Positions 10,696-22,885 of a stretch of DNA of 56,259 bases are shown here, one piece after another. The position numbers and the translations under genes are program-made. The DNA is from Pleurotus djamor (Eukaryota; Basidiomycota; Agaricomycetes; Agaricales; Pleurotaceae). The first letter of the stretch is position 1. The number at the start of each line of letters is the position of its first letter. The notes under the pieces are model-generated. The model saw only the letters and a list, made by a program, of their open reading frames with translations. It made no database searches and was not told the DNA's origin. The DNA is taken from the NCBI GenBank assembly GCA_029747585.1, contig JAPEVF010000274.1, forward strand, positions 1-56,259. The letters are read 5' to 3'.

Positions 10696-11923
10696 TTATG
10701 GTCTCTGGTCAGGTCTTGGCTCTGAAAAAACGGCGTTAGAATTCATCATAAGAAAGAGGAAAAGTGGGGGTGCTTACGACTCCATTGGACGCTGAGAATC
10801 AAATTATCATAACCCATGCCATGAACTTTCTCCATTGCCTTCTGCGCCGCTGCACGATCCTCAAAGCTAACAAACGCGAAACCTTTGCCAGCCCCGGTTT
10901 CCCGATCACGACCAACATACACCCTAGCCACGCGACCGAAGTTACCGAATAGCTCACGCAAATCGTTTTCTTGGGTATCTTCTGAGACGTTTGTAACGCG
11001 AAGCGTTGGCAAGTCGTCGCGACTGCCGCTACCTCTCATTGATTCGCCAGCGCCTCGGCCAGCACCACGCATTGATGGGGGGACGTATTTTCCAGATGTT
11101 GAAGCGCCTCCTGCAGCTGGAGGAGGAGCGTTATCGCTAGGCGGCATATCGTCGTCCAAGCCATCTGAAGCGATGGTTAGGGGGAGTAGAAGCAACACGA
11201 AGGTCATCACTGCGTACCTCCAGGTTTGAGTCCGCTGAGCGTCTCTTTGTAAGGACATTTTGCGGTAAAATGCTCTCCCGAGCAAAGTCGACAAACAACT
11301 TTGCCGGCACCAGCAGCCTTGAGCTGGGACTTGACATTTTGTGACGCCGAAGGCTCTGGTTCCGCGGTCTGAACGGGTTAAGGACCATTTTGCTCAACTT
11401 CAATGAACTCAGGACAGCTCGCAGCTCACGCACCTTGTTCCCAGCACTCAGCTTGAAGACCAACTCTTCACCAACGGTTGTCGTTGCGCGATCAGGCCCA
11501 TCGGGGTGCCCCTTCTCCTGCCCAAACTTCGTCCATTTTTTACGCTCAGCAACTTGATGGTCGACGACAGATTTTTGGAGTGTTCGTTTTATGCGACGTG
11601 TGATCTAGGCGACGACGCGGATCAGCAGCATAGAAATATCTGTAGATGGGCTTGCTCACCTTAACCTTCTTCCCCTTCTCATTGGTGACGTACTCTACCG
11701 TCACTCTGATGCCATGTTCATCGATGTAATCTTCGACTTTGTTGGGAGCCTCTAGTATCGACGGATCGTGAGTTTGGGATGAAATTTTCGATCGAGGGTT
11801 GAAATCCACCTAGCTCATCCACATCGTCGGCCCAAGAAGTCTTTTGTACGCTGTATCAAGGCTTGAATTCAGGTTGGTGGCTCTCAAGCATTATAGCAGG
11901 AACATTTACGCAGTTGGTGCCAT
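10696..11923 (-). CDS. TIF35: Translation initiation factor eIF3 subunit G
   Basis: Seven exons: 11923-11910, 11850-11810, 11751-11660, 11604-11434, 11368-11218, 11164-10778 and 10721-10696, summing to 882 nt (293 aa). The protein starts MAPTAVQKTSWADDVDEL, as eIF3g orthologs do. The N-terminal domain includes GIRVTVEYVTNEKGKKVK and VAERKKWTKFG. A zinc knuckle (VCRLCSGEHFTAKCPYK) follows, then an Arg/Gly-rich linker. The C-terminus is an RRM with RNP2 (LRVTNVS) and RNP1 (GKGFAFVSFED). It is an RNA-binding subunit of cytoplasmic eIF3 and helps mRNA scanning and reinitiation. The first coding exon is only 14 nt. The call is secure; individual splice points are by eye. Confidence 0.93.
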
Positions 11924-12778
11924 TATGTTGGATTTTGGTGATGATGGTGGAACTGGGAGGCCAAAATTGGTCCCACGGTCAGGAAAACAAGCTCTCGCCT
12001 ACTCACGCTTCAACTTCAAGCTCAGGCCCAGGACTTGCTTGCCGGACTTGCACAGCCAAAATAACACCACAACCTCCATTGCCAGTTTTGCGACGAAATG
12101 CTTAAGGAAAACTGCGCCATAAAATTACTAGCGCCGTAAACAGCCCACCCAAGTGTTCCTCGGTTGAGCTGTGTCTATGGGACTCATGCGTCGCCGATGG
12201 CTTTCCTGTGAAGCCGTGATCTATGAACTCGTTGAAGTCCGTTGGATTTGGTCATTTCTCGCCCAGGCTCAGCCTTTTCATTCTTCCCGTGGAAGCTTTG
12301 ATCATTGGCTCGACTCAAGTAGGGCATCAGATTTCTTCAGCCAAGGAAGTACTGACATGGAAACGACTGGGAAATAAAAGCTTGACCACCACTGTAATCC
12401 CACAGGAAGATCTCCGGGTACCCCATGATCAAACGTCCGTCCAAAGTGAGTCCTGCGAATCATACACATCACGGTCGAAGTCAGAACAAGACGCTGACTC
12501 TCCCATGCTAGTGCATCGACGTTTCCGTTACTCGGCCCTCCAACGGAAGATGCTCTGCTCGCAATGGGCAGTCCGGACACTGGGCATGCGAATAAGCGTT
12601 GCTGTACGATCGGAATGTCGAAATAGCCTCTCAACTCCGTCGTCTTCCCAAGGAACTCTCTTGGAAGAATGCATTCCCCGTCAATTCTTGATCAATGTTA
12701 CAGAACCAAGATCGTATCATCCCCTTCGTCCTTGGTATTAAAGCGAACCTGGTTGTGTGACCCGAAAATTCTACTGCC
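11924..12778. other. Divergent intergenic region between eIF3g and the first DUF6534 gene
   Basis: It presumably holds both promoters. A 172-codon open frame (12223-12741) is present but has no recognisable domain or coding signature. Confidence 0.5.
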
Positions 12779-14808
12779 ATGGCTGATTCCCTTCACGCTT
12801 CCCTCGCCGCCAACCTCGGTTCGTTATATTTTGGTAGTGTTGCTGCCGCCGTGTAGGCTATATATTCTCGTTCATCCGCAACCATGAGCTCTAATTGTAG
12901 CCCGTTTTCCTCGCAGACTTTTTGGGATTACCAGTCTGCAGACCTTCATTTACTTCAAGCACAAGAATTCAGATCAATGGAGTTTCAAGGCTCTGGTGAG
13001 TTGACTCGCGACCAGCAGACCCATTTCTCAACGGGGGATTTTTCTCAGATATGCTTTCTGTGGTAATGTGCAGTGAGCTTGTCCATCGATCACTTGCTTA
13101 GCCTTCTTGAAGGATCCTGGACTCCTTACACATAGCCTTCATCATACACATACAGTATCACTACACGGTGGCCGGGTTCACAAGTATCATCGGATTACTC
13201 ATACCTATCTGGTGACCACGCTCCTGGTGGTTTCACAACGTTAGAGCTCATCTTGTTGAACAGGACTGAGGGTGTGAGTGTACTACGCCATTCATTAGTG
13301 CGCATTAGTTTATACTCTACCCCTTCATATCGGAAGCTAAATATTTTTGTCCCAGATTCACGAATTGCCTACTTTTAGTCGCCTAACTAGGCTATGATTG
13401 TGGTCACGGTGAGTTCTTATCAATGCTCTCAATCATCTGAATCAATTAACGGTTCGACAGTGTATCAGCGATCTCATTGTCCGGGCGTATGCATCCTTCC
13501 TACATTGTCTCATCTTGTCACCGATGAAATCTTCGCACAGCGTGTTCGCCCACCGCATCTGGCGTCGTACGTCGACTCGAACCGCACAACCACCGTGGAA
13601 ACGGGACTCATTTTTACCCGCTTAGTGAGCAGGAAGAAGGTACTTTACCCAATGATCATCGTGAGTGCCCACTTCTCGTAAAAAGTCCTCGATAGTGTTG
13701 TTGAGACGTTCATCTCTTAGTCAATTCTATCGCTGGCAGCTCTGGGTGTGTGGACCTGTAAAACCTCACTTATTCGTTGAATACTAAAATGAGTGTCTCC
13801 TTGTCTAGCCGGAGGCTTTGGTCAGTGACCTCGACCCATGCCATACAATTTCGCCCCTCTTACCCTATGCTTCAACTAGGCTGCGCGATCCAGATGTGAG
13901 CGTCCACCCGCGAGATTCGTAAGCCCACGCTGAGCGTTGTTCTTTACTCAGGTTCTTCATCAAATCTCTCGCTGAACTCTATACCATCGCGGTACGCATC
14001 AGTCGATCTCAAGCCAAAGCCTTTCCTGAAGCGCGAGACATTCAGGACTCATTCTATGTTGGAACGAGCACAGGTGTCGCTGCAGACTTCTTCATAGCGG
14101 CATCCATGGTTTATCTACTGGTTCAATCCCACACCGGGTTCAAGCAGCGAGTACTCCTGTCCCTTGACCCTTGTGACGTCCTGAATCTCTTGTCCTAGCA
14201 CGGACACCCTCGTCAACATCTTGATGGTATACGCCATAAACACTGGTATTGACTCCAGAGCATCTAACCAATCATTCTCACGTTCTCGTTTACCCCTCAG
14301 GTCTCTTCACAACGTAAGTCCGTCTCGTTCGTCTCTTGAACTCATCTGCACCGATGAAACCAGTATCTGCCGGTTGATGGGCCTGGTCGCAGTCAGTTGT
14401 TCCTATCATTACTTCCCTCCCTGCTTCTGACCCATGGACATCTTCAGTATGCAGTGTGGACGGACAAATACATTTTTTTCGGGATATACTACATCCTGCC
14501 TGAGTGTAAGCCCTTGGACACAACTCATGCACGCACTATCAATTTTATCAGCAGTGTCTCTCAACGCTCTTCTGGCGACGTTGAACGCACGAGAATCACT
14601 TCGCCGACGCTCAAAGAGGACGAATGCCATCCCTCTTGGCCTGTCTATCGGAAGTAGCTCGGGTTCATGCCCTACCGACCGCCAAGATTCTACCAATCCA
14701 TCTGTGAGTACCTTCCTGTTACTATCTGCGCCCAAAATTTTCGTCTCTCACAATACAATCCAGTTTGCCATTCAAGTCGATAAACAAGTCACCGTCAGCG
14801 ATATCTGA
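12779..14808 (+). CDS. DUF6534 seven-pass membrane protein (paralog A)
   Basis: About 17 small exons join in frame from MADSLHASLAANLGSLYFGS to a stop at 14808. Diagnostic segments in order are LFGITSLQTFIYFK (helix 1), WILDSLHIAFIIHIQYHY (helix 2), CISDLIVR, VFAHRIWRLSRKK, GVAADFFIAASMVYLL, TDTLVNILMVYAINTG and SLNALLATLNARESLR. This order matches the DUF6534 family, which is widespread in Agaricomycetes and of unknown function. It should sit in a membrane with about seven helices and a cytosolic tail. The intron after SHTGFK starts with GC instead of GT (about 14148), because only that splice keeps the frame. Confidence 0.82.
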
Positions 14809-15384
14809 TCTTGCTGACCCTTGTGCTCAGATCTCAGGCTACGATGGATGGAAAATTCTTTCTATGTTGGTTCCTACCATGTTGCTCTGTTTGAGAATGT
14901 ATCCCCTTGGGACAAATTTCTGAGCTCAACTCAAGCTTCGGAATGTTGAAACATCAATGCATCAATGGCCACATCCGAAGAATGAAGTCAAAATTCACAC
15001 TGACACGGTCGCCGAGTGCGGTTCCTCGATGAGAAAGCACTGCTACAATCAATCACCTGCGCACGATGCTTAGTGATGCAAGAAAGACTCAAGTTTTTCC
15101 TCTCTGATCGGAGAACTCGACGGAACGAGAATGATATAGCAGTGTGAGAAGGCAGATGCGTCTTACTTAGGCAAGTACAAGCCTTTCTTCTGATCTGAAC
15201 ACGTAACGACTGAACGACATGATGAGATAGGTATAAGGATAGATAACCGAAGATCCGATAACCGAAGACTGCAACTTCAGGACAAAGTGAAGGTGACACG
15301 AGTATTCCTTGAGCTCGGCTGAAGTCTCATGAGGACTTCGACTACATCAGCCGTGCCATCTCAGTAATTGTCGGGGGGGTTTCA
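14809..15384. other. Intergenic region between convergent DUF6534 genes
   Basis: It holds the 3' flanks of two convergent genes. No domain, repeat or RNA gene is visible. Confidence 0.5.
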
Positions 15385-16982
15385 TTAGGTTGGGTTGCGT
15401 ACCGACATCATGGCCATTTCATGTCCATCCGTGTGCGCGATTTCGGTCGTTGTCTCTATAGTAATCGTGGGTTTGGGGTGTTCGAAGGGACTATGCTTGG
15501 TATCACTCAGATCACTGAGCATAGTCGGTTGAGCCTGTGATCGTGTAATGTCTATCACCAACCGCTTCTGATTGAGATATGATCGCGAATTGAGGGTAGA
15601 CAGGAGCCATGTGGAATACCTGAGACGAGTGGTGTCATCAGCGAGCGACAGAAATCGGAGGACACAGGGTACTCACAATCGCCCCCGATTCATGAAGCTG
15701 GTGATGGATTTAGGGATTAAATGCGAACTGGCCGTTCTCAGGTGTGCGTACTTACAAAAAGAGATGATATCCCGTGAGTGGCGATTTGAGCCAAAGGATG
15801 AGCTGGATAATGGCCCATATTGAGGTTACTAAACCCGTCTCAACAGTGAATTTGATGATCTTGTTCATGGTGGTCAGAGTTGGCTTGAACGAAGATCCGC
15901 TTCGCGCCCTCATTAACTAAGGATGGTTGGTTAAAATGGTCATCGTATGTCATCACGCTGAGAATTTAGGCGTACGATTATCAACATAGACCCGGTAATC
16001 ATGAGATCGCAAGCCAGGCTGCTGCAAAGCCAGAGCTGAAGGAGATTTAGACAATGATTACGTGGTATAGAGGCCAAACTTACATCAAGGTATACCTTCG
16101 CGTCCAGCAGGGCTAGATAGGTGAACCCAGCCGCAAGGACCTGGTCTGCATGAGTGACATCCGACAGACCGAAGCATGGGAGAAAAGGTACGTACACGAG
16201 CGTCAAGGTATATGGTCATGGTACATTGAAGAAATGAGAGCTGCGCAATGTTATATTTACTTGTTGGGAGTCATGACGGGACACATACCAAAGATATGAT
16301 ACCAAGAAGCCAAGGGTTACCAATGAGCTGATAGGTTCTCCATGCGAAGAAGAGCTGCGTGGTTGAACCAACTTTTACAGATAGTGATGTCCATTAGCTT
16401 TTATTATGCTAACGGTGAATAAAAGCAACTCACTGATGCCGCTGATAGGCGGGAAACCAGCCCAAGAACGATCAATAAGGAAGAAGCCGTGAACAAGGTC
16501 TCCCCAATGAACTCCAAACTGGCTCCATGCCGATGCAGCGCTCAAGGCAGTGAAAGCGGCAGATAGCAGGAACGAAAACCAAGCTAGCAATTTCACCGTA
16601 AGGATTGTATAAAGATAAACCAGCTTACTCACCCACAATACGAGTGTAGACGGAGTCTTTCGGAAAGTTGACGTGGTACCAAACTATAGATGAGGGCGTG
16701 AGCGAAGTGACGCTGCGATAACGAGGGGTCGATGACGGACACATCTGAATGATGAGCATGCCGAAAATTAGAGTCCCAAACATGTAACCAAGAACCTAGG
16801 CAGCCCGGCGGATATATTTGGTTAAGATAGCGCAGACATTGTCAGAATCATACAACAATACCAATGGGCCCATTCTAGACGATAATGGGAGGTAAGGATG
16901 CATGTCTGTGCTCGCTCCAGGAGGGAAGCACTCACATGTCTTTTTTCGAAAGAAATTCAGGACTAGTATGGGTTAACGCCAT
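15385..16982 (-). CDS. DUF6534 seven-pass membrane protein (paralog E, divergent subtype)
   Basis: About ten exons run from MALTHTSPEFL (ATG at 16982) to a stop at 15385. Segments in order are VLGYMFGTLIFGMLIIQ, WYHVNFPKDSVYTRIV, FAWRTYQLIGNPWLLGIISL, LWLCSSLACDLMITGSM and TTMNKIIKFTVETGLVTSIW, followed by LYSTWLLSTLNSR. The last two match the DUF6534 signature, where NxIIxFTVETG precedes the final helices and the LNSR motif. It is clearly more distant from the four other copies, which share SLNALLATLNARESLR. Function is unknown. The first two exons are the least certain. Confidence 0.7.
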
Positions 16983-17731
16983 TGCGATGCTCGATTTTTG
17001 AGGTTCAAGTGGACAAGTGTTTTAAAGCCTCTCATAGCGTAGACTCTATATGGTCTTGAAGTAGATAGACCGATAAATAAGAGTGATGTGTTTGAAGGTG
17101 TCATGAATCGATCAATCTCCTTATCGAGACCAGTCAATCGAGTTCAATGTTCGAACCTCATCGAGTCTGGATTTGGTGTGGCGGCGACCTGGTCAGAGAA
17201 AGCCAGCGAGGCCTTGAATCATGATGGTAGTGGGAGGGAAACAGTTTAAAACCCCGATCAGTGAGACCCTGGCGCTGTTCGCATTGATGGTTCGCATCGG
17301 TGAGATAACAACATGCCAAATCAGCGCCCACCAAGGCCCACCACCACGACGACACCCACACATTCTATCACACCGACATCATACCGTGGACCCTCCCTAT
17401 CCGAAAAGCTGGTAGAATCGAACTTCAACTGCGCTTGGCCTGATGTATCTTCTTCTCGGAATCCTGATCTTTTCACATCCAGGTTATTTTGCGCCGCTCA
17501 ACCATGCGCTTCGTTATCTACGGCGACTCTAATACTTGCCCGATACACCAACTCGCTGATACTTGGACCTTGGCTTCTATCATTGATGACCTTAGACTCG
17601 ATTTGTCCATTTCAGCTTCAAGCCCCATGATCAGTGATAACAGTATATAGCCGGGTTAGATCACATTCTGTTCGCCGTCAGCGCAGAGGCCGTTGTTATT
17701 CAACATCTCTCACCACAGGCAGACTAAAGCC
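16983..17731. other. Divergent intergenic region (DUF6534 paralog E / MFS gene)
   Basis: No gene recognised. It probably contains the promoters of both neighbours. Confidence 0.5.
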
Positions 17732-19561
17732 ATGGAATCTTCCCCCAAAGTCTCTAACGCTTCGTCTACCCGCGTTGACGAAGAGAAAGCCAGCATGTCT
17801 GATCACACTGACACGGTGTTGGTCAACAACGTCTTGTCTACATCCTCAACCAAGTATCGTGTTGACGGGGGCTTCAGGGCTTGGTCGGCCCTTGCTGGGG
17901 GGTATGTACTTCTCCCTTCTGTCATTTTCTGGAGTTTAGACTTGCATCTCAAGGCTACTTGTTACCACGGTGACCTTTGGCTACGCGAACGCTTTTGGAG
18001 TTTATCAAGACATCTACACTCGCTCACACGCGGCTTCAGCGTCGAACGTCAGCTGGGTTGGGTCTACACAACTCTTCCTGCTCTTCACCGTTGGTCTTCC
18101 CGCTGGGAGGCTCCTCGACAAAGGATACTTCCGGCACACGATCCTCGCAGGTTCAATTATCTATGTTTTCTCGTAAGATACTCCTCCCTCCCGTGTAAGG
18201 CATCTTTGCTCACCTACACCGACCTCAGGCTCTTCATGGTATCCCTCACCCACCCGGACAAGTACTATCAGATCTACCTCGCTCAGGGGCTTGGTCTAGG
18301 GATAGGGTCTGGGTTGCTCTATGTTCCAGCCGTAGCTGTCCAAGGGCACCATTGGCAGAAGCACAGATCCTTTGCTATGTCTGTCGTCGTCACAGGTGGG
18401 TTGTTTCCAAAATTTGCACCGCGCCGCTCCATGTAATGCCTCCATAGGTTCCTCGATAGGAGGCATCGCCTTCCCCATCATGCTTAATCAATTGTTCAAG
18501 AGCTCCGTTGGGTTCGCTTCTGGCGTCCGTGCTTCAGCATATGTCTGCCTTGGCGTCCTTGTGATTGCCAACATGCTTCTCAACGACAATCCATCTGAGG
18601 AGGAAGAAGAACGAGCCGAGAAACCGTCATTGAAGGAGATCTTCACCGATGTCCCCTTCATGATCCTGATTCTTGGGTAAATTTTTCTACCTTTGCTTGA
18701 GATGAGATGAGAGCACTGACGATGCTGCATGAACAGTGTCCCATTCGTCACCACGGGGATATTTTTCCCGTGTACGTACTCTCTCTACCCACCGCTACCA
18801 AAGCCCTAACCCGTCCCAAACTAGATTTCTATCTCCAACTCTTCTCGATTCTTCACGGCGTCGAGCCTAACATTGCGTTCTACACGGTGCGTCCAACTTC
18901 TGCCCCATAATTCCTGGCTATTGATAGTGGTATCAAATTGTAGCTCGCGGTGATGAACGCCGCCGGGATCATTGGACGAATGGTTCCAGGAACCCTTGCA
19001 GACTATTATGGACCATTCAATGTTGTTCTCCCTGGTATCTTCATCAGCGTCATCCTCATTTTCTCTCTTCTTGCCGTCAAAACGGTCGCAGGATCGATGA
19101 TCTTTGCGGTCTTATATGGCCTTTCTTCGGGCACCTGTGAGCTTCTTGGCTTTCTCTTGTAGTCAATTCACGTTTATATAATCCCCACGATATCAGTCTT
19201 CACGCTATGCGCCCCCTGCGCTGCCGCTTTGGTACGGAAAAAGAATGAACTTGGGTGAGTTACTCTTACCTAACGCTTCGTTACTTTGACCTGACCACTG
19301 CAACAAGGATTCGCTTTGGTATATGTTTCTTCACAACTGGCTTCGGTGCTCTTATCGGTACGCCTATCGACGGAGCGCTCCTTGGCCACACATTCCCGTG
19401 GTTGAGACCAATCGTTTTCAGTGGTGTAAGTCCAGAAGCCGACGCAATCGTCTACTTGATTTTGATCGCGTTGGTTATAGATTTCCGTTACTATTGGCTT
19501 TGTGTGTGTCGCCGTCGCTCGTCAGATGCTCGCAAAGCGACATGGAACGCAGTTTGTTTGA
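17732..19561 (+). CDS. Monocarboxylate-type major facilitator transporter
   Basis: About nine exons start at MESSPKVSNASS and stop at 19561. The cytosolic N-terminus leads into YRVDGGFRAWSALAGG, the usual entry to fungal monocarboxylate-type MFS proteins. The next segments are NAFGVYQDIYT, SWVGSTQLFLLF, VGLPAGRLLDKGYF, QGLGLGIGSGLLYVPA, MNAAGIIGRMVPGTLADYYG and TGFGALIGTPIDGALLG. About twelve helices are expected, in the plasma membrane or an organelle membrane. The substrate cannot be told from sequence; relatives carry monocarboxylates, riboflavin or other small solutes. No break is visible. It sits in the middle of the DUF6534 cluster. Confidence 0.85.
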
Positions 19562-20446
19562 ACTTGGTTCGAACATCGTGGATTCTTCTCACCGTTGTCG
19601 AGACGCCCGATTTTACAATAAAATGTAGTAGTCCCCTGTCTTTGATTGAATGAACTGGACTTAGACGAATTGTGCTGGGTTTTTGAGCCGTCCCTATCAA
19701 GTCCCTATTCCACAAGAAGGGTAAGATCCGGGCCGATCACGGGCCGTCACTATTTTGAACTGTCGCGCTATCTCATCTGTTTCTCCCACTGTCCCTCGGC
19801 AACAAGTTTCTCTGGCGGGAACAAAGGATAGATGCAACTGGGAGCGGGTATCCCCAGACAAATTTTCATTGGAACATTGATATCAGCCTGGCCCTACAAC
19901 GCTCTCAAGTGTCTTCTGACTCTGGCTTTGACAGTGAAATCAGACTTACTCATTGCTGTCATTGGTCCATGCTCGATCTGATCTATCATTATCATCTCCG
20001 AATTGCGCACTCTACTGATATTGGTGCTCTTAAGGTGATCACACGGTCTTTGCGCGCCCTCGAAATGACGGGAAGGGGTATCAGAAGCCAGAACACGGAA
20101 AACTCCCAAGCAGCCGCGTTGATAAAGTCTTCGGGCATCCCATGCTACTCAATTTGCCCGGGGGGGCTACAAAAAGCTGCTGTTTATCTATCATATGATG
20201 GATCAGAACCACAACATTTCTGTGCCTCCACACAGGCAAGACACAGGAATGAATCAGCGTCTACGATGGAGACTGAGGAAACATCTCACCGCCTCGTACG
20301 CTTTGGGCGTACTTGGTTCCTCGAGAAGCCTTCAATCAATCTCGAATTCCTGATGTGAGCATCATTACATTAGTCACCGACTGCTTAGCTACCTTGCTGA
20401 CTATAAAAGTCTCACTTCATGGACCGTTTCCAACCAGTCCACCACA
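19562..20446. other. Intergenic region upstream of DUF6534 paralog B
   Basis: A 149-codon open frame at 19909-20358 shows no domain or splice support. A TATAAA-like box (about 20402-20407) lies some 40 bp before the next ATG. Confidence 0.5.
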
Positions 20447-22495
20447 ATGGCTGATGCTCTCCGCGCTTCCCTCGACGCCAACCTCGGCTCTCTATATCTA
20501 GGAAATTTTGCTGCAGGAGTGTGAGTCATGGAATTGCTTCTGTCATGGAGCCGACGTTGCTTAATATTCACATCTTGATAGCCTCTACGGTATTACCAGT
20601 TTACAGACGTTTATATTTTTCAAAGGCAACAATAACGACCGTCGGGCGTTCAAGGCTGTCGTTAGTCATTCCAATCCCGTTTTTCTCGCTTTCTAAGCTA
20701 ACTTCCGTCAGATATTTCTTCTCTGGTAATCTACACTCACTTGACGCCAGCTCATTGCCAACTTAATTTACAGGATCCTGGACACTATACACGCCGCGTT
20801 CATGGTGCACATACAATATCACTATTCCGTGTCGGGCTTCGGAAATTTCTTCAGACTTTTGCTTCCTACATGGTAATGCTGCTGTCACTTCCCTTCCGAC
20901 TTAACTTAAGTGCTAATGACAATGGTAATGCGGGGCCGTTCAACGTTGAAGGAGTGTGGGGGTGAGTTGGGACTCCGAGTTGCACTTTGGTACTTCTTCT
21001 CTCCTCCGGAAGTCCTGACCGTAATCCTAACCTACGCCAGTATTTACACGCAACCTTTGGTTAGGCAACAATTGTCATCACAGTGAGTCACTAGGCCTTG
21101 AGTAATTGAGGGCTTAAACTTCGTGGGCTGAAAGCATTTTCAGTGCCTTAGCGACATCGTGGTTCGAATGTACGTTCTAGAGTATGTTCGCACCACCAAC
21201 GTGGCGAAACTTCAATGCCTTTTACAGCGTGTTTGCCCACCGTATCTGGCGCCGTATGTCACAAATTCCGTCTTTTGACAAAAGCCGCTTCATCAAGTAT
21301 TTGCTCATTCTAGTCAGTCAAAAGAAGAAAATTTATCCCCTCATCATTGTCAGTCTTTAGCGCATTTGATCTCAAAGTCGCTCTCAATCTCTGAATTCTA
21401 GTTTTTTCTGTCGTTGACCTCCCTGGGTACGCAACATATCCGCTTTCGTGTCTCCCCTTGTACTCAGCGCCGCTGTTACTTTAGTTGGGGGCTTTGGTAA
21501 GTATTTCACACTTCATCGCATATCTGAGGCTTAGCTTCACCCTCAACAGTATGCGCTGTTCAAATGTGAGTGGTTGACGTTCCCCACTGGCCTTACGCTG
21601 ACTGCTTCTGTGCTAGGTTCACGCTTGCTTCTCTCATTCTTCTTCCCACTGTCGCGGTAGGTTACGTCCTTCGGAAGTCTCTACCTGCTGTGCTGACCAC
21701 CAGAACAGGACTCATTCTTCGTCGGGATGAGCTCGGGTGTCGCCGCTGACCTTGCCATAGCACTTTCCATGGTATACTTGTTGGTCAAATCACACACCGG
21801 ATTCAAACAGCAAGTACCCGGTCTCCATAAGGCCACTGAACGGTCTACTAAAAGCCCTCTAGTACGGACTCAATGGTCAACACCTTGATGATATATGCCA
21901 TAAACACTGGTAATAATCTTGCGCGAATGTGCTGGTTGGCTTCCTTCTTCCTTACTTCTCTCCCTAGGTCTTTTCACGACGTAAGTATCTGCTCCCGGCA
22001 ACGCTGATAGAATCCTTCCGCTTAGCCCAATCAATTTCAGGGCATGTCGGTTGATGGCATTGATTACCGTGAGTCCCTCCTCCCACGTCGCCCAAGGTTA
22101 TTTTGATTTGTTTCATCTTGTTGTCTCCAGTATGCTCTATGGACTGAGAAATACATATTCTTCGGAATCTATTACGTCCTCCCCGAGTGTGCGCTTCGGT
22201 TCACATTTACTCCACTTGCCCCGTTAACTCCAAAAATAGTGTCCCTCAATGCACTTTTGGCCACACTGAATGCTCGAGAATCCCTACGCGATCGCATGTA
22301 TGGTGTCACCACCATCCCTCTTGAACTTGCTGTCGGTACCAATCAAGCATCATCTTCTGGAGATCATATCCAAGGTCATGCTGATCAACAATCTGTGAGA
22401 CGCGTGTTGATTTTCGCTGGACTCTGAATCTCATATTTCACCCCCAGCTTGCTGTGCAAATCGATAAACACACAGTCACGATCGACGATTCTTAA
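20447..22495 (+). CDS. DUF6534 seven-pass membrane protein (paralog B)
   Basis: It has the same exon structure as paralog A and ends at 22495. Segments are MADALRASLDANLGSLYLGN, LYGITSLQTFIFFK, ILDTIHAAFMVHIQYHY, TIVITVCLSDIVVR, VFAHRIWRLSQKKK, GVAADLAIALSMVYLLVKS, NTLMIYAINTG and SLNALLATLNARESLR. Frame continuity requires a GC-AG intron after SHTGFK (about 21812), at the same position as in paralog A. The intron after FKAV starts with GTTAGT. All exons are open, so it appears functional. Function of the family is unknown. Confidence 0.83.
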
Positions 22496-22885
22496 CCTGT
22501 TTTATATGAATTTTCGTCAGATGTATAGTAATAGATTGGTGTCTCCTCGATTAACACAGGTTGAACCATGACTCCCACCGTCCAGCTCAGTGAGCTGGAT
22601 TAGCCCTCGAGCGCTGACAACTTCACCCCATTGTTCAGAAAGGGACTTTACTGGCAGAAACCTGGACCAATTCCGGGTGCGTGTCTTGAGACAAAGGGGG
22701 GCCAGGGGACGAATACGAGATGTGGGCGTAGCATCGCAAACTTATAATGCCCAGTGTTCGCCCTTGAAAACTTTTCTCTCCCCAAAAGATGGTCAGAATC
22801 GAGTTAACATAACGATACACACTCTAGAGTACTCTATGATATTCTCCAGGAGAAGACACTGTTTCCATTTTGTCCGAAGGCACCA
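22496..22885. other. Short convergent intergenic region
   Basis: It separates the stop codons of DUF6534 paralogs B and C. Nothing recognised. Confidence 0.5.

Noticed and set aside
12223..12741. 172-codon open frame upstream of DUF6534 paralog A
   Set aside because: No domain, signal peptide or splice logic; it overlaps other open frames of similar length on both strands.
19909..20358. 149-codon open frame between the MFS and DUF6534 genes
   Set aside because: Composition and content show no family signature; probably chance.
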